From assembly GCA_945910395.1 (NCBI GenBank), contig CAMDYX010000006.1, forward strand, positions 1 through 64,000: 64,000 bases of DNA, given 5' to 3'. The DNA is from an uncultured Agathobacter sp. (GTDB lineage: Bacteria; Bacillota; Clostridia; Lachnospirales; Lachnospiraceae). The notes below the pieces were generated by a model, which ran no database searches, was not told the DNA's origin, and saw only the letters and a program-made list of their open reading frames with translations. The position numbers were made by a program, and so were the translations under genes. Of this stretch, positions 27,368 to 36,874 are shown piece by piece (the stretch's first letter is position 1; each line of letters begins with the position of its first letter).

Positions 27368-28882
27368 TTATGCATCCGATCTTGCAAATGCATTCTTCAT
27401 TTCGCTGCTGGCTGCAAACAGTACCTTATCCAATAAATCATTGGTTTTTCCCTTTGCAAGATCTGCCATCTTCTGGTTCGCATTTTCAAGGAAATCATGA
27501 ACCTCTGACTGGCACAATTCTATATCCTTCCTCAAAGCTCCATCGACTTTTCCTTCACAGAATTTTTCGAAAAATGCTGCATCGGTCTCATTTAAGAATG
27601 CGTGGCCTTTTGCTGCCATATAGTTCTGATACCGTTCAATCGGAGATATGCAGCTGGAATAATGGGCATCCGCAAGAGCGCCGATGATTCGATTTGCCCA
27701 ATAGAAATTTTCCGTTGTAACCGTCTTATCCGCATTGGACAGATACTCCGGAGTCTTTGTAATATTCGCATAAAAAGGAACCATCTCATTAAAGGCATTT
27801 GAGCCAACAGCGATCCACTCTACTCCCATGATTTCCTTCGGAAGATTTGGGCGAAGCTGCGTAATCTTCACGAAATTGTTACGGTTAATGCCGATTACAC
27901 GATACTTTCCCTGCTCTTCCTTTGCCCCGTGCTTCGCATAGGGGTTGTAAGGTGTTCCCTGATAATAGCCGGAAAGCACATACTTGATATCCTCCGGTGT
28001 AATCTTATGCTCCGGTACAAGACTCCAGGGCAGATCATCGGATTCCGGTGTGAAATCTGCATCCGGTCCATCCCACTTATAGGTCTTTGGATTTAAGTAC
28101 CGCTCCATAAACCATGCTCTTGGCGTATTGTAGGAATGGTCGGAATCGCTATGACTGCCAAAGGCTGCCCGGCTGTCAAAAGCGGTGACATTGTTTAAAT
28201 CCTCCTCCTCTTCACAAAGATCCAGATGATATTTCTTCACAAATTCCACCAGATCCGCAGAGCACATATGGTTTTTCTTTTTTCCAAGAGCATCCTTAAA
28301 ATCAAAGGAAGGAATTCCCAACTGATTCGGCATCACCACATAGCTGTCATCCGGAACTCGCTTAGCCATCCAGTGATGTCCGCCGATGGTTTCAAACCAC
28401 CAGATTTCACCTACATCCTGAAAACCGATTCCGTTCATCTCATAGGTTCCGTATTCTTCCAGAAGGCGCCCCAGTCTCTCCACGCCTTCTCTTGCACTGT
28501 GAATGTAAGGAAGAACTAAAGTCAGCATATCCTCTTCTCCGATACCGCCCTTTACCAGCGGGTCTGCTCCCAATACTCTTGCATTGGAGGTAATGGTTTC
28601 GGTCTCTGACATAGCCACGTTACATTCATTGATTCCTGCCTCACCCCAGATTCCTTTTTCCGGGACAGCGTCGGGCATTGCCGTATATCGCATGGGGTTA
28701 TCCGGAAGCTTGATCTTTACCTTTGAAATCACAGAGGTATATTCCAAGGGCTGCTCATCCGGATTTACCACAATATATTTTTTTGCAGTAAATTCTCCCG
28801 CACAGGAGTCCTCATTTCTTGCCATCATGGTTGATCCATCATAGGTTGCATTTTTTCCTGCTAAAATTGTTGTACAAGGCAT
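27368..28882 (-). CDS. C69-family dipeptidase
   Basis: 504 residues of the U34/C69 N-terminal nucleophile hydrolase family. The protein starts MPCTTILAGKNATYDGST with the likely nucleophile Cys3, exposed after removal of the leading residues, and ARNEDS is conserved. These enzymes cleave dipeptides and related amides. No signal peptide. The ATG overlaps the stop of the upstream unknown gene (TAATG), so they are coupled. Confidence 0.9.
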   Translation of the reverse strand: MPCTTILAGKNATYDGSTMMARNEDSCAGEFTAKKYIVVNPDEQPLEYTSVISKVKIKLPDNPMRYTAMPDAVPEKGIWGEAGINECNVAMSETETITSNARVLGADPLVKGGIGEEDMLTLVLPYIHSAREGVERLGRLLEEYGTYEMNGIGFQDVGEIWWFETIGGHHWMAKRVPDDSYVVMPNQLGIPSFDFKDALGKKKNHMCSADLVEFVKKYHLDLCEEEEDLNNVTAFDSRAAFGSHSDSDHSYNTPRAWFMERYLNPKTYKWDGPDADFTPESDDLPWSLVPEHKITPEDIKYVLSGYYQGTPYNPYAKHGAKEEQGKYRVIGINRNNFVKITQLRPNLPKEIMGVEWIAVGSNAFNEMVPFYANITKTPEYLSNADKTVTTENFYWANRIIGALADAHYSSCISPIERYQNYMAAKGHAFLNETDAAFFEKFCEGKVDGALRKDIELCQSEVHDFLENANQKMADLAKGKTNDLLDKVLFAASSEMKNAFARSDA

Positions 28883-29367
28883 TATTCTTCATCCTCAGCT
28901 TTCTTTACTCCACGATCTTCATCGAGAGTTAATTTTCGTTCTGTTGCATCCAGTTGAATCAGGTTGGGATGCTTTTTGTGTTCTTCTAAAATTGTCAGCC
29001 ACAGCATGTGCGCATTGTAGGTTAACATCTGGTCCGCCTCAACGCTATACGGGAGAAGAACATTCAGATCAAAAATACGAATGCCCAGAGGCGGCAGAAA
29101 TACAAGATTGGTGGTCTTCTTCTGCGCCCCTGCGGAATTGATCATCTCATAGGTGATCATCAAAAATTCTTCCCCTTTATACTGACAGTAATAGGATACA
29201 AAACACTCATCCGAGGTCCAGGTCGTTTTGTTATCCACAATGGTAACCTTATCCTCCGGACGATTATACTCTGTTGTAGACACATCTACCTTCCACTCAA
29301 TTTTTCCGGCTTTGGTGTCCTTGATCATTTCCGTCAATTCACGTATCAATTCATTTTTCTTCTTCAT
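28882..29367 (-). CDS. Conserved-looking unknown protein coupled to the C69 peptidase
   Basis: 161 residues from the ATG at 29365-29367, with AGGAGG upstream. An earlier in-frame ATG lies inside the repeat element and is rejected. No signal peptide, membrane segment or recognised motif. The N-terminal 40 residues are basic/amphipathic (MKKKNELIRELTEM), the middle is beta-rich, and the C-terminus is charged. I do not recognise it. Its stop overlaps the peptidase start. Confidence 0.8.
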   Translation of the reverse strand: MKKKNELIRELTEMIKDTKAGKIEWKVDVSTTEYNRPEDKVTIVDNKTTWTSDECFVSYYCQYKGEEFLMITYEMINSAGAQKKTTNLVFLPPLGIRIFDLNVLLPYSVEADQMLTYNAHMLWLTILEEHKKHPNLIQLDATERKLTLDEDRGVKKAEDEE

Positions 29368-29412
29368 GTTTTTGTGCTTCCTCCTATTGTGCGAAACCAC
29401 TCTTCTTTTTTT

Positions 29413-29598
29413 AACTCCCATTTTACAATTGTGCGTCTATGAATGAATTTTGCTATTTGAAATCAGAACGTTTAAAAAGCGTCGGCACTTAATGAGCAAT
29501 TTATTGCGAATTTAGTACCGCTACGCTTTTTACAAACGAAAGTGGGTTCTGATTCAAATATGCAAATTCATTCAGACACACAAATGTAAAATGGGACT
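29413..29598 (-). repeat. Dispersed inverted-repeat element, copy 7
   Basis: Outer arms CCCATTTTACA and TGTAAAATGGG are specific to this copy and match each other; the core is standard with the CGAAAG side loop. Confidence 0.88.
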
Positions 29599-29636
29599 TT
29601 TGTAAAAGTAGTTTTCATATTCATTTTTTTCAATAC

Positions 29637-31013
29637 CTAGTATGTATGTTCGTCTACCCTCACCCCATGGACAACGAATCGTCCTTCTCCGGAAGTGGTG
29701 CTGCATGTAGAGAGTGTGATAATCTTATCATCCTTTGTTGCTACCGCCCCCGTCTGCCGGTAGGATATCCCATAGATCCGGTCAATAAACTCTGCAAAAT
29801 CCTCCGTTGGTCCGTAGGGTACCGCGTATATAAAGCTATCCTCACTTACATCTTCATAGGCAAAAATCTGATACCGGTAAACCACATCATTTTTTATAAT
29901 CTGAAAATACATATGATCGATGTAATAATCCGGGTCTTCTTTGTAGTATTTCAATTTTCCGAACATGCTTAAGTTGCGCATATTGTGACCATAAATCAGC
30001 GTATGACTGTCCTCAAAATCCGGATTGTTCATTCCTTCAATAAAAATGGATCCTGCCGTCGCTGATTTTTTATCCATGGTTCTGCGAAGATAGGTATCAT
30101 CATCCCCAGAGTACAGAATCGGATAACTGATAGCTTCATTTTCAAAATAGATCCAGCCCTTCACATCGGAATTCTGTTCCTGTAGACTTGCAAGATCCAC
30201 AGAAATCATCTCATACCATGGAACATTTTCTAGCTCTTCCTCTTTGCTTATCGTAGTAACATAATCATCTTCCAACTCATCATACAGATTGTTGGAGGAG
30301 TTGTAATCATGAAAAATGCGGTAGATGTTAAATCCGGCAGCTCCGATTAACAAGCATCCCACCCCCAGCAATAAAAGAATGGAAGCATTTTTGTTTCCTT
30401 TTTTCGGTTGAGCAGAGACTTCCTTAATGGAGTCATTCTCTTCTGTATCGATTTTTTCCGGAACGTTTTCTTCTAATGATTCCTGAATTGGATTGTTCTT
30501 TTTTAAAGTTTTCTTCCCGGAGCCCGTTTTCTCAAAAAATGAAGCCAAGAGATTCAGAAATAGTGCAACAAGAATCACACCACCGGCAATCAGCTTTCCG
30601 TTTTTTTCACTTAAGACAAGGGCAATCTTTCCAAATCCCGGAATGTATGACTTTACCCGCCCCACAAGCTGTTCGAATTTTACCGGAGTCACATCTGAAC
30701 TTGAATTGGCATCTCCTTTTGTGATAAAGGAACGTTCCTCCTTCTTTATCTCGACTACCCGATGGGTAATCACGCCCCCTCCGGCAATCTGACTGTTATA
30801 GGCAACAATATCATTCGTCAAAAGCTCTTCCGGTTCAACCTTCTCCACAAACACAAGGCTTCCGGTTGGGATCGTAGGTTCCATACTTCCGCTGATGACG
30901 GCATATACAGAAAATCCTGCAATCTTTGGCACAACTACCACAGCACAGGCAAGAATCATGCCAACCAATAGAATTGTTCCTACCGCCCGAAGTATTTTTG
31001 CAATTACTTTCAT
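29637..31013 (-). CDS. SipW-type signal peptidase fused to class B sortase
   Basis: About 458 residues. The start is the second ATG (31011-31013), which has GAGGA at proper spacing; the ATG two codons earlier is too close. Domain 1 (to about 163): membrane helix, then SGSMEPTI with catalytic Ser, and GGGVITHRVVE with His in place of the bacterial Lys. This is the Ser-His type of SipW/archaeal-ER signal peptidases. A second helix at about 143-160 and a charged linker follow. Domain 2: helix at about 213-237, then a class B sortase with HTLIYGHNM (His), LSTCSTTSGEGRFVVHG (Cys 20 or so residues from the end, and Arg). It probably processes and anchors SipW-type proteins encoded nearby. It lies outside the main pilus operon with its own upstream region. 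Confidence 0.88.
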   Translation of the reverse strand: MKVIAKILRAVGTILLVGMILACAVVVVPKIAGFSVYAVISGSMEPTIPTGSLVFVEKVEPEELLTNDIVAYNSQIAGGGVITHRVVEIKKEERSFITKGDANSSSDVTPVKFEQLVGRVKSYIPGFGKIALVLSEKNGKLIAGGVILVALFLNLLASFFEKTGSGKKTLKKNNPIQESLEENVPEKIDTEENDSIKEVSAQPKKGNKNASILLLLGVGCLLIGAAGFNIYRIFHDYNSSNNLYDELEDDYVTTISKEEELENVPWYEMISVDLASLQEQNSDVKGWIYFENEAISYPILYSGDDDTYLRRTMDKKSATAGSIFIEGMNNPDFEDSHTLIYGHNMRNLSMFGKLKYYKEDPDYYIDHMYFQIIKNDVVYRYQIFAYEDVSEDSFIYAVPYGPTEDFAEFIDRIYGISYRQTGAVATKDDKIITLSTCSTTSGEGRFVVHGVRVDEHTY

Positions 31014-31028
31014 ATCCATTCCTCATGT

Positions 31029-31109
31029 ATCTGATATATCTAATATTTCTGATATTTCTAATATATCTGATATATCTAATATTTCTGATATTTCTAATAT
31101 ATCTTATAA
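31029..31109. repeat. 9-bp minisatellite upstream of the peptidase-sortase gene
   Basis: Eight consecutive units of WTCTRATAT plus a degenerate ninth. Units alternate in a regular four-unit pattern (36 bp, twice). The array ends 4-5 bp from the GAGGA ribosome site. Confidence 0.92.
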
Positions 31110-31133
31110 ACTTTACATTTCTTATATTTCTTG

Positions 31134-31192
31134 TCCCTTTTCGGATTTGTGTTGTTAAAAATGAATTTTCAGTATCACGCTTCCGAAATGGA
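31134..31192 (-). repeat. Internally deleted element relic
   Basis: Retains TCCCTTTTCGGATTTGTGTT, GAATTTT and the right end TTCCGAAATGGA, with the middle missing. The rest of 31193-31500 has no gene. It holds two TATACCTAA motifs and one inverted copy, and a weak hairpin (AAACCGC/GCGGTTT, 31395-31418). Confidence 0.65.
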
Positions 31193-31503
31193 AATTACAG
31201 ATTTGTCTGATTTCGCGGTAAAAAAATCTCTCTATACCTAATTTTCTTCAAAAACAGGTCAAAATTTCCGCTTAAAAGGGCATTTTTTCCAATTTCAAAG
31301 TCCTGATTTTACCATATACCTAAGGATTATTCATTTCTTAGGTACAGAGGAAAAATCAACTAGTGAAATAATACAATTGACCAGGATAAAGCGCTTAAAA
31401 ACCGCATTTCGCGGTTTGTTTAGGTATAATCAAAAAATAATACCTCCAAACGTTCCAAATCACAAAAAACATCTTACTTATTGTATCATAAGATTCACAA
31501 AAG

Positions 31504-31571
31504 AAAAAGGTGCAGCCCCATTTTGATATGAACCGGAAAGTCCGGACCAGATCATTTTGTAGGACTGCACC
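31504..31571 (-). terminator. Terminator of the pilus operon, with an inner hairpin
   Basis: Outer stem GGTGCAG/CTGCACC (31509-31515 with 31565-31571) encloses a second hairpin CCGGA-AAG-TCCGG (31533-31545). On the minus strand it is followed by TTTTTC. It lies 12 bp after the last pilus gene. Confidence 0.75.
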
Positions 31572-31582
31572 ACATATTCATT

Positions 31583-32662
31583 TTACTTATCAGAATCCTC
31601 TGATTTTACATTTACTGCCTTACGTCTTCTTGAGATCACAAAAAGTGTAATCATTCCGGCAGCAGCTACGGCAACAAAGATTCCTGCAATAATCGGTGCA
31701 AGATTGGTAACTGTCTCCTGTGCCTGTGCAGCAAGAGGAACCTCTTCATCTGCATCAAGATCAACGATATCCTGTGTTGTAAGCGGAGTATCCTCATCTG
31801 CAATTACCGTATTCTCATCTGCATTTCCTGCGTCTGCGTTACCTGCATCAGCATTTCCGGCATCTGCATTACCGGCACCGGCATTACCAGCATTGGCATT
31901 TCCTGCTCCAGCATTCGCAGCCGGTGGAGTTACAACAGCTCCTGCCTGACCGTTTGCCGGGTTGGGAACAGTAACGGTTGATGTTGTTCCATCCTCATAA
32001 ATGTAAGTCGTAGTACCTGTCAACGTATTGTAAATCACGTTGGTTGCTCCGGCAGAGCTATGATATACAAAGGTAAATACATTCTCTTTCTCTTTGGAAA
32101 GAGTCATTGCCTTATTATTCGCATCCGGAAGGTATCCATCGATCTGGCGGGATGCTACGATGATCTTATCTCCTGCATTTCCATAATACTTACCATCAGA
32201 AGCCAATTTATTTCCATTCTGATCAACATACTGTACCGTGTACTCAACCGGATCAGATAATACACCATAAGCTACTACATAATCTGCATCACCTACTACC
32301 TGGAAGTTTTCAACTGTAATATCATCACTTCCGGTAAAACGAACACCTTTTTCGTAGTACTTGGTTGTTGAAGTGTCAATGGACTTTACTGCATCAAAAA
32401 CATTGACATAATCACCATAGGATAATCCGGTAATTACAAGAACTCGATTATTATCCTCTAATTTATACTGCTTATCTGAAAAAGCTTTTAAAAAAGATTC
32501 TGAAGTCGCATCAAACACCAGATCATTTCCTGTGCTTACAGTTACCGTATAAGTATATGGATCTGTAATAACAGCTTCAGCAGCGCTAACGTTCATAACT
32601 GAAGATCCCAAAAGACATACTACAGAGGCTGCACAAGCTGCAAGTTTCTTAAAATTCATCAT
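31583..32662 (-). CDS. Secreted, membrane-anchored protein with MucBP-like domain
   Basis: About 359 residues from ATG 32660-32662 (GAGGAGG upstream). A signal peptide (MMNFKKLAACAASVVCLLG) is followed by an unrecognised N-terminal domain, a MucBP-like segment (YTVQYVDQNGNKL to FTFVY), a low-complexity linker of NAGNAD/GNAGAG repeats, then EEVPLAAQ, a membrane helix and a basic tail. MucBP domains are linked with mucin binding, but this match is by eye only. It is the last gene of the pilus run, 4 bp after the LAPKTG protein. Confidence 0.75.
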   Translation of the reverse strand: MMNFKKLAACAASVVCLLGSSVMNVSAAEAVITDPYTYTVTVSTGNDLVFDATSESFLKAFSDKQYKLEDNNRVLVITGLSYGDYVNVFDAVKSIDTSTTKYYEKGVRFTGSDDITVENFQVVGDADYVVAYGVLSDPVEYTVQYVDQNGNKLASDGKYYGNAGDKIIVASRQIDGYLPDANNKAMTLSKEKENVFTFVYHSSAGATNVIYNTLTGTTTYIYEDGTTSTVTVPNPANGQAGAVVTPPAANAGAGNANAGNAGAGNADAGNADAGNADAGNADENTVIADEDTPLTTQDIVDLDADEEVPLAAQAQETVTNLAPIIAGIFVAVAAAGMITLFVISRRRKAVNVKSEDSDK

Positions 32663-32666
32663 ACTT

Positions 32667-33452
32667 TTATGCCTCCTCATTTTTCTTCTTCATCAGAACA
32701 ACTGCCCAAACCAGAAGAACTAAGCCGCCAACAAAGGCAACCATGGACATTACCATAGGAATCATAACGTCTCCTGTCTTTGGAGCAAGAGGTACAAGCT
32801 CCTCAAGAATTGTTACGATGGTATCCGGATTCTTAACCGTTACCACCTCCCCCGGAGTGTAACGATCCTCGTAACGAGTAGTGGTGGTTGGCGCATTTTC
32901 TACTGCAAAACGAAGCTGTAACTCAGCCAAAGTATTCATGTAGCTATTATCCTGCGTATTTCCATCCAAGGTAATATTCAGAAGAATTTTTCCCTTTCCT
33001 CCGGCCGGAATACCATCCAGATAAACATAAGAATCTGAATCTGTAATCTGTACCTGCTTCAAACCGACACCATTCGTTGTATTTTCACCACCAACTGTAT
33101 CGTTATTGTACAGAACCGTCTCACTTCCATCTGCATTCTGATATACCAGAGAAAATGTATATGCACCATTTGATGCACTTGAAGACTCCTCCAAAGATTT
33201 TACGATACTTGTTGTAAGATAATAATAGGTTGAATTGGAAGAATTATTATACAAATCAACAGAAATGGAAGCAGTATCTCCCGGCTGAACATTTTTAATG
33301 ATTTCAGTCAAATCTGTTTTTTCATTGGAAAGTGTTTTTCCATCATAGGTTACGCTGGTTGAAGCCGGAATGGTATCTGCCATAACAGTTGTTGTCATTC
33401 CAAAAGAAAATACACATACGGCTGCAAGACATAATAATTTTTTAATTTTCAT
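32667..33452 (-). CDS. Secreted protein with LAPKTG sorting signal
   Basis: 261 residues from ATG 33450-33452, preceded by GGAGG; the longer frame has no ribosome site. A signal peptide (MKIKKLLCLAAVCVFSFG) leads a beta-rich domain, then EELVPLAPKTGD, a hydrophobic helix and a KKKNEEA tail, a sortase signal of LPXTG-like form. It is probably attached to the wall or pilus base by one of the nearby sortases. The start overlaps the previous gene by 11 bp. Confidence 0.8.
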   Translation of the reverse strand: MKIKKLLCLAAVCVFSFGMTTTVMADTIPASTSVTYDGKTLSNEKTDLTEIIKNVQPGDTASISVDLYNNSSNSTYYYLTTSIVKSLEESSSASNGAYTFSLVYQNADGSETVLYNNDTVGGENTTNGVGLKQVQITDSDSYVYLDGIPAGGKGKILLNITLDGNTQDNSYMNTLAELQLRFAVENAPTTTTRYEDRYTPGEVVTVKNPDTIVTILEELVPLAPKTGDVMIPMVMSMVAFVGGLVLLVWAVVLMKKKNEEA

Positions 33453-34197
33453 TTGTCTGTCCCTCCGTTTCATGAGCAACACCCTGAATGGTTCCATTCT
33501 CATCAATATCTAAATAAACGCCCCAGGAAGCACGAGCTGCATCGTATGCATTGTGTGTCTGGATTTCATCTACCTGAACATCAATGGAAAATGATTTCCC
33601 ATCATAGTTGTAGGTAGTCTGGATAGTAGTCCCTGCCGTAGTACTCTCTACTGTGCTTTCGGTAACAATCTCCGTAATGACATCGTTGACTGTAAGTGAA
33701 TTTGTAATAGCAATAGGGTCCGCTTTTGCTGCTACAGGACTCTTATAATAATACACCGTACGCTCCGGAGTACTTGCAGCTTCATCAATAATCCAAGCAT
33801 CCGAATCTGCAATGGCAAGGTCAATCAATGCAGGATTTAAGGACTGATCCTTTTTCTCCCCCTCATACCAGCTCTTTGTGATAATCACGCGGGCATAAGC
33901 ATCGTAATCCTCTCCATTTTGAAAAGAAATCTTTTCTTCATACGTTTTCCCGATACAAAAACTGTTATCAATCCAACCTAAAAGAGAATTTACTTCTTCC
34001 TGTTTCCCATTCCCTATCAGCTCCTCATTTTCATAAAGGGATACCGCTACATTCGATGTTGCAAAGTCAGCAACAATCGCTTCATTGGTTGTGGCATTGA
34101 TTGCTGCTCTTGTACTTCCTACTGCAGAAAGACCAAGTAATGCAACTGCGCTTGCTGCAAGAATTGTTGTTTTATTAAGGAGGAAATTCTTTTTCAT
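33442..34197 (-). CDS. SipW-dependent-type secreted protein
   Basis: 251 residues. The N-terminus (MKKNFLLNKTTILAASAVALLGLSA then VGSTRAAINATTNEA) matches the layout of signals cut by SipW-type peptidases, as in TasA/CalY/camelysin proteins. The rest is beta-rich with a Thr/Ser-rich patch (TESTVESTTAG). No C-terminal anchor is visible. The ATG overlaps the preceding stop (TAATG). It is a likely fibre or ancillary subunit, processed by the signal peptidase-sortase fusion encoded at 29.6 kb; that pairing is inferred. Confidence 0.7.
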   Translation of the reverse strand: MKKNFLLNKTTILAASAVALLGLSAVGSTRAAINATTNEAIVADFATSNVAVSLYENEELIGNGKQEEVNSLLGWIDNSFCIGKTYEEKISFQNGEDYDAYARVIITKSWYEGEKKDQSLNPALIDLAIADSDAWIIDEAASTPERTVYYYKSPVAAKADPIAITNSLTVNDVITEIVTESTVESTTAGTTIQTTYNYDGKSFSIDVQVDEIQTHNAYDAARASWGVYLDIDENGTIQGVAHETEGQTNEN

Positions 34198-34772
34198 TAA
34201 TTGTTACCTCCTTCCGAATTTGCTTCAGAACTTGCTTCTGAACTTGTTTCTGAATTAGATTCTGTATTTTCTTCTGTGTAAATTTTCTGATCCCAACCTG
34301 CAGTTGGCTTTTCATTTTCGTCATAAAGAACCCTTGCAGATTCCGGAATAACAATTACATTGAAGTCAGCATAGGTTAACTTTGCATCTGCAAGAGCATT
34401 TGTTGTATCAATGGAAAGTGTAAGTTCCGTAGCACTTTCCCCAGGCTGAAGAATGCTATTATAGTAATAATAACCATCAGCATCAAGGCTCCATCCTTCA
34501 CCGACATATGTTGCCGAAATGCTTTCCGGCATGATGACTGCAACTCTTACATAGCAAGGTGTCTGCTCGGTATTTGCCACAGAAATCACTTTTGTCTGTC
34601 CCGATCCACTCTCTGTAATCTTTGCATGTGTATCATCAATTGCAACAGCAACCTTTCCATTGGCAGAAACGCTTGCCGTAAAATAAGCCATTGCAGGCTT
34701 TACGGAAAGTCCCACGATAAGGACAAGCGCACATGCTGCAAGTGAAATTACTTTTTTATTCATCTTCATCAT
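34197..34772 (-). CDS. SipW-dependent-type secreted protein (TasA-like)
   Basis: 191 residues with a signal followed by AYFTASVSANGKVAVA, the classic N-terminus of SipW-processed matrix proteins. A compact beta-sandwich-like region (TPCYVRVAVIMPE, LQPGESATELTLSI) follows and the C-terminus is Ser/Glu/Asn rich with no membrane anchor. Start supported by AAGGAGG. In Bacillus such proteins form extracellular fibres. Here it lies between a pilin-like gene and a second SipW-type gene. Confidence 0.78.
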   Translation of the reverse strand: MMKMNKKVISLAACALVLIVGLSVKPAMAYFTASVSANGKVAVAIDDTHAKITESGSGQTKVISVANTEQTPCYVRVAVIMPESISATYVGEGWSLDADGYYYYNSILQPGESATELTLSIDTTNALADAKLTYADFNVIVIPESARVLYDENEKPTAGWDQKIYTEENTESNSETSSEASSEANSEGGNN

Positions 34773-34788
34773 CTTTGCTCCTCCTTAT

Positions 34789-35985
34789 TTATTGTAAATT
34801 TCCTTCGTTAGTCTGGTCTGGATTTTCTTCGTTAGAAGGTTCTTCATCGCCACCATTCGCCTGGTCTGTAACCTTTGCAGAACTACTCCATTCCCAACCG
34901 GTCTCACCCTTTGTAAAGGTGTTTACAACAGCCGTTCCGTTTCCAACCAGCTTATCGTTATAAGTGTTTTCAAATCTTGCTACCGGATAATCATCTGCCT
35001 TACTAATTGCAGTAAGTGCATCCAGCTTTACAACATCACTAGTATCCTTAGCAATCTCATATGTTGCCCCTGTATAGACTTCCTTGACCGTTACAACAGA
35101 ACCGGCAGGAATCTTATCAACCACTATAGACTGGGTTCCGGCCTGCGAAAAATCAATAGCTCTTACATCATCGAATACCTTTACCATATTCGGATTTTCA
35201 GGATCTACGCTATAATTCTTTTCCGCCACAATAGAATAAACAAAGGAAGTCTGATTCATGGATGTATTAAATTTATCTACAGTCTTTTCAATTTTAATTC
35301 CGGTAAGACGCTCTGTTCTCTCATACTTTGAAGCCCAATTAAGTGCCACATCGTAGTTCCATTCATCCTCGCCTTCAAAAACATATTCTCCATCCTTCAA
35401 TACCCAAGAACCCGTTACATAAGGCAGCTGAATCAGATAATTGTTAAAGGTATAAATCTCTGTAGCAGTCTCGACATCAGGTACTACCACAAGATATAAA
35501 CCAACAGCTACACTATCTATACTTCCTTTTCCACCAACAACCTCCAGGGTATAATCTGGTGCCGGTTTTTGAACAGGATCTGAACCATGTACTGTTATAG
35601 GATTTACAATACTACTTGCCTTCTCAACAATGTTAATCCATTCCTCGGCAGTTACGGAAGAAAGCTCTGTAATTTCTTTACCATCAACATCCGTAACCCC
35701 TTTAAATTTATCCGTCAAGGTATATACAGCTGATTCAGAAACATTTGCCACCTTATAAAGATTTACTGAAAACTCTGCAGATGATAACTGCGCCGTATTG
35801 TATGCTCGGTCTGGATCTGCATTGTCTCCATCATTCAAATCTGCAACATTTACAGATACCGTACATTTTGTTGACGTCTCAATGGCTTTTGCCGCATACA
35901 CATTTGAAATTGCAAATCCGGATACCGCAATTACAGCAGTCAGTAAAACAGCGATTCCTTTTTTCAAATTCATCATCTTTTTCAA
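34789..35985 (-). CDS. Secreted pilin-like protein without a C-terminal anchor
   Basis: About 398 residues. The start is TTG (35983-35985), immediately after the sortase stop and 8 bp after GGAGG; an ATG three codons later is possible. A signal peptide (to about VYAAKA) leads two Ig-like pilin domains (FKGVTDVDGKEI, TGIKIEKTVDKFN, DKIPAGSVVTVKEVY). It ends in an acidic tail, without LPXTG or a membrane helix, so it could be a secreted or truncated pilin subunit. It is adjacent to class C sortases. Confidence 0.72.
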   Translation of the reverse strand: MKKMMNLKKGIAVLLTAVIAVSGFAISNVYAAKAIETSTKCTVSVNVADLNDGDNADPDRAYNTAQLSSAEFSVNLYKVANVSESAVYTLTDKFKGVTDVDGKEITELSSVTAEEWINIVEKASSIVNPITVHGSDPVQKPAPDYTLEVVGGKGSIDSVAVGLYLVVVPDVETATEIYTFNNYLIQLPYVTGSWVLKDGEYVFEGEDEWNYDVALNWASKYERTERLTGIKIEKTVDKFNTSMNQTSFVYSIVAEKNYSVDPENPNMVKVFDDVRAIDFSQAGTQSIVVDKIPAGSVVTVKEVYTGATYEIAKDTSDVVKLDALTAISKADDYPVARFENTYNDKLVGNGTAVVNTFTKGETGWEWSSSAKVTDQANGGDEEPSNEENPDQTNEGNLQ

Positions 35986-36870
35986 CTAGATATCCTCCTT
36001 CATACTCTTTGACTTTTTTCCTCCCAGAATCAGTCGAAGTAAAAGTATCAAAATAAGTGTTATTATCAAACCGACATAAACGTAAATCATGTAGTAGCTT
36101 GTTACGTTTTCGACTAAGGCCGAAGCCGGAGTGCTATCATCTGCAATCTCAGTTGGCTCAAATGGAATTCTCTCTCCCCGAACCAGCAAGCGATGTGTAT
36201 TTACACCATAAGGTGTACAGGTAAAAAGTGTAACGTAATCTTTTCCCTCTTCGATGGCCAAAGCATTTGATAAGGTATCCATATCATCCTTATCCACCAT
36301 CGGTAGAACCTGATCTACTTCGTATGCCAACGTATCATCCAATACGTGAATGTAAAAAACATCTCCCTCTTGAAGCTGATCCACATCTGTGAAAAGTTCT
36401 GCCGAAGGAAGTCCTCTGTGTGCTGCAAGAACACTGTGGGTCCCTTCTCCTCCGATTGGAAGGGAGGTTCCATTTAAGTGTCCCACACCGGTTTGTAAAA
36501 CGGCATCTGTAGTGCCATGGTAAATAGAAAGCTTAACGCCGATCTTCGGAATGGAAATATATCCCATGATTCCATCATTTCCGATGTTAAGTACATTTCG
36601 ATAATCGGAATTTGCAGCATCCCCACTATCTTCGCCAAACACATCCGCATAAATATTATTTTGTGTAATCTGTGAAGTAAAACCTTTTGCAGCGCTCCAT
36701 TCCGCAGAAAAATCTTCCACGGTCATTTCTTCCACAACATCGTCATAGGAAGAAATCAGCTGACTCTGGCGGTAGGTATTCCATTGATTGGAAACCACCG
36801 GATAAGTTAACACGCCAAACCCTGCAAGAAAAAGCAGGGCAAACAAAAGATTTGCAATCTTTCTAATCAT
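35986..36870 (-). CDS. Class C (pilin-polymerising) sortase
   Basis: 294 residues from ATG 36868-36870. One N-terminal membrane helix, then the sortase domain with HSVLAAHRG (His), TLFTCTPYGVNTHRLLVRG (Cys and Arg), then a C-terminal membrane helix, typical of pilus sortases. It lies directly after the other sortase C, which it resembles closely, with a start beyond that stop. Two class C sortases can have different pilin substrates or act together. Confidence 0.93.
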   Translation of the reverse strand: MIRKIANLLFALLFLAGFGVLTYPVVSNQWNTYRQSQLISSYDDVVEEMTVEDFSAEWSAAKGFTSQITQNNIYADVFGEDSGDAANSDYRNVLNIGNDGIMGYISIPKIGVKLSIYHGTTDAVLQTGVGHLNGTSLPIGGEGTHSVLAAHRGLPSAELFTDVDQLQEGDVFYIHVLDDTLAYEVDQVLPMVDKDDMDTLSNALAIEEGKDYVTLFTCTPYGVNTHRLLVRGERIPFEPTEIADDSTPASALVENVTSYYMIYVYVGLIITLILILLLRLILGGKKSKSMKEDI

Positions 36871-36874
36871 AATT

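Noticed and set aside
30895-31158. Plus-strand ORF with a repeated DISNIS peptide
   Set aside because: It is only the translation of the 9-bp minisatellite and has no ribosome site.
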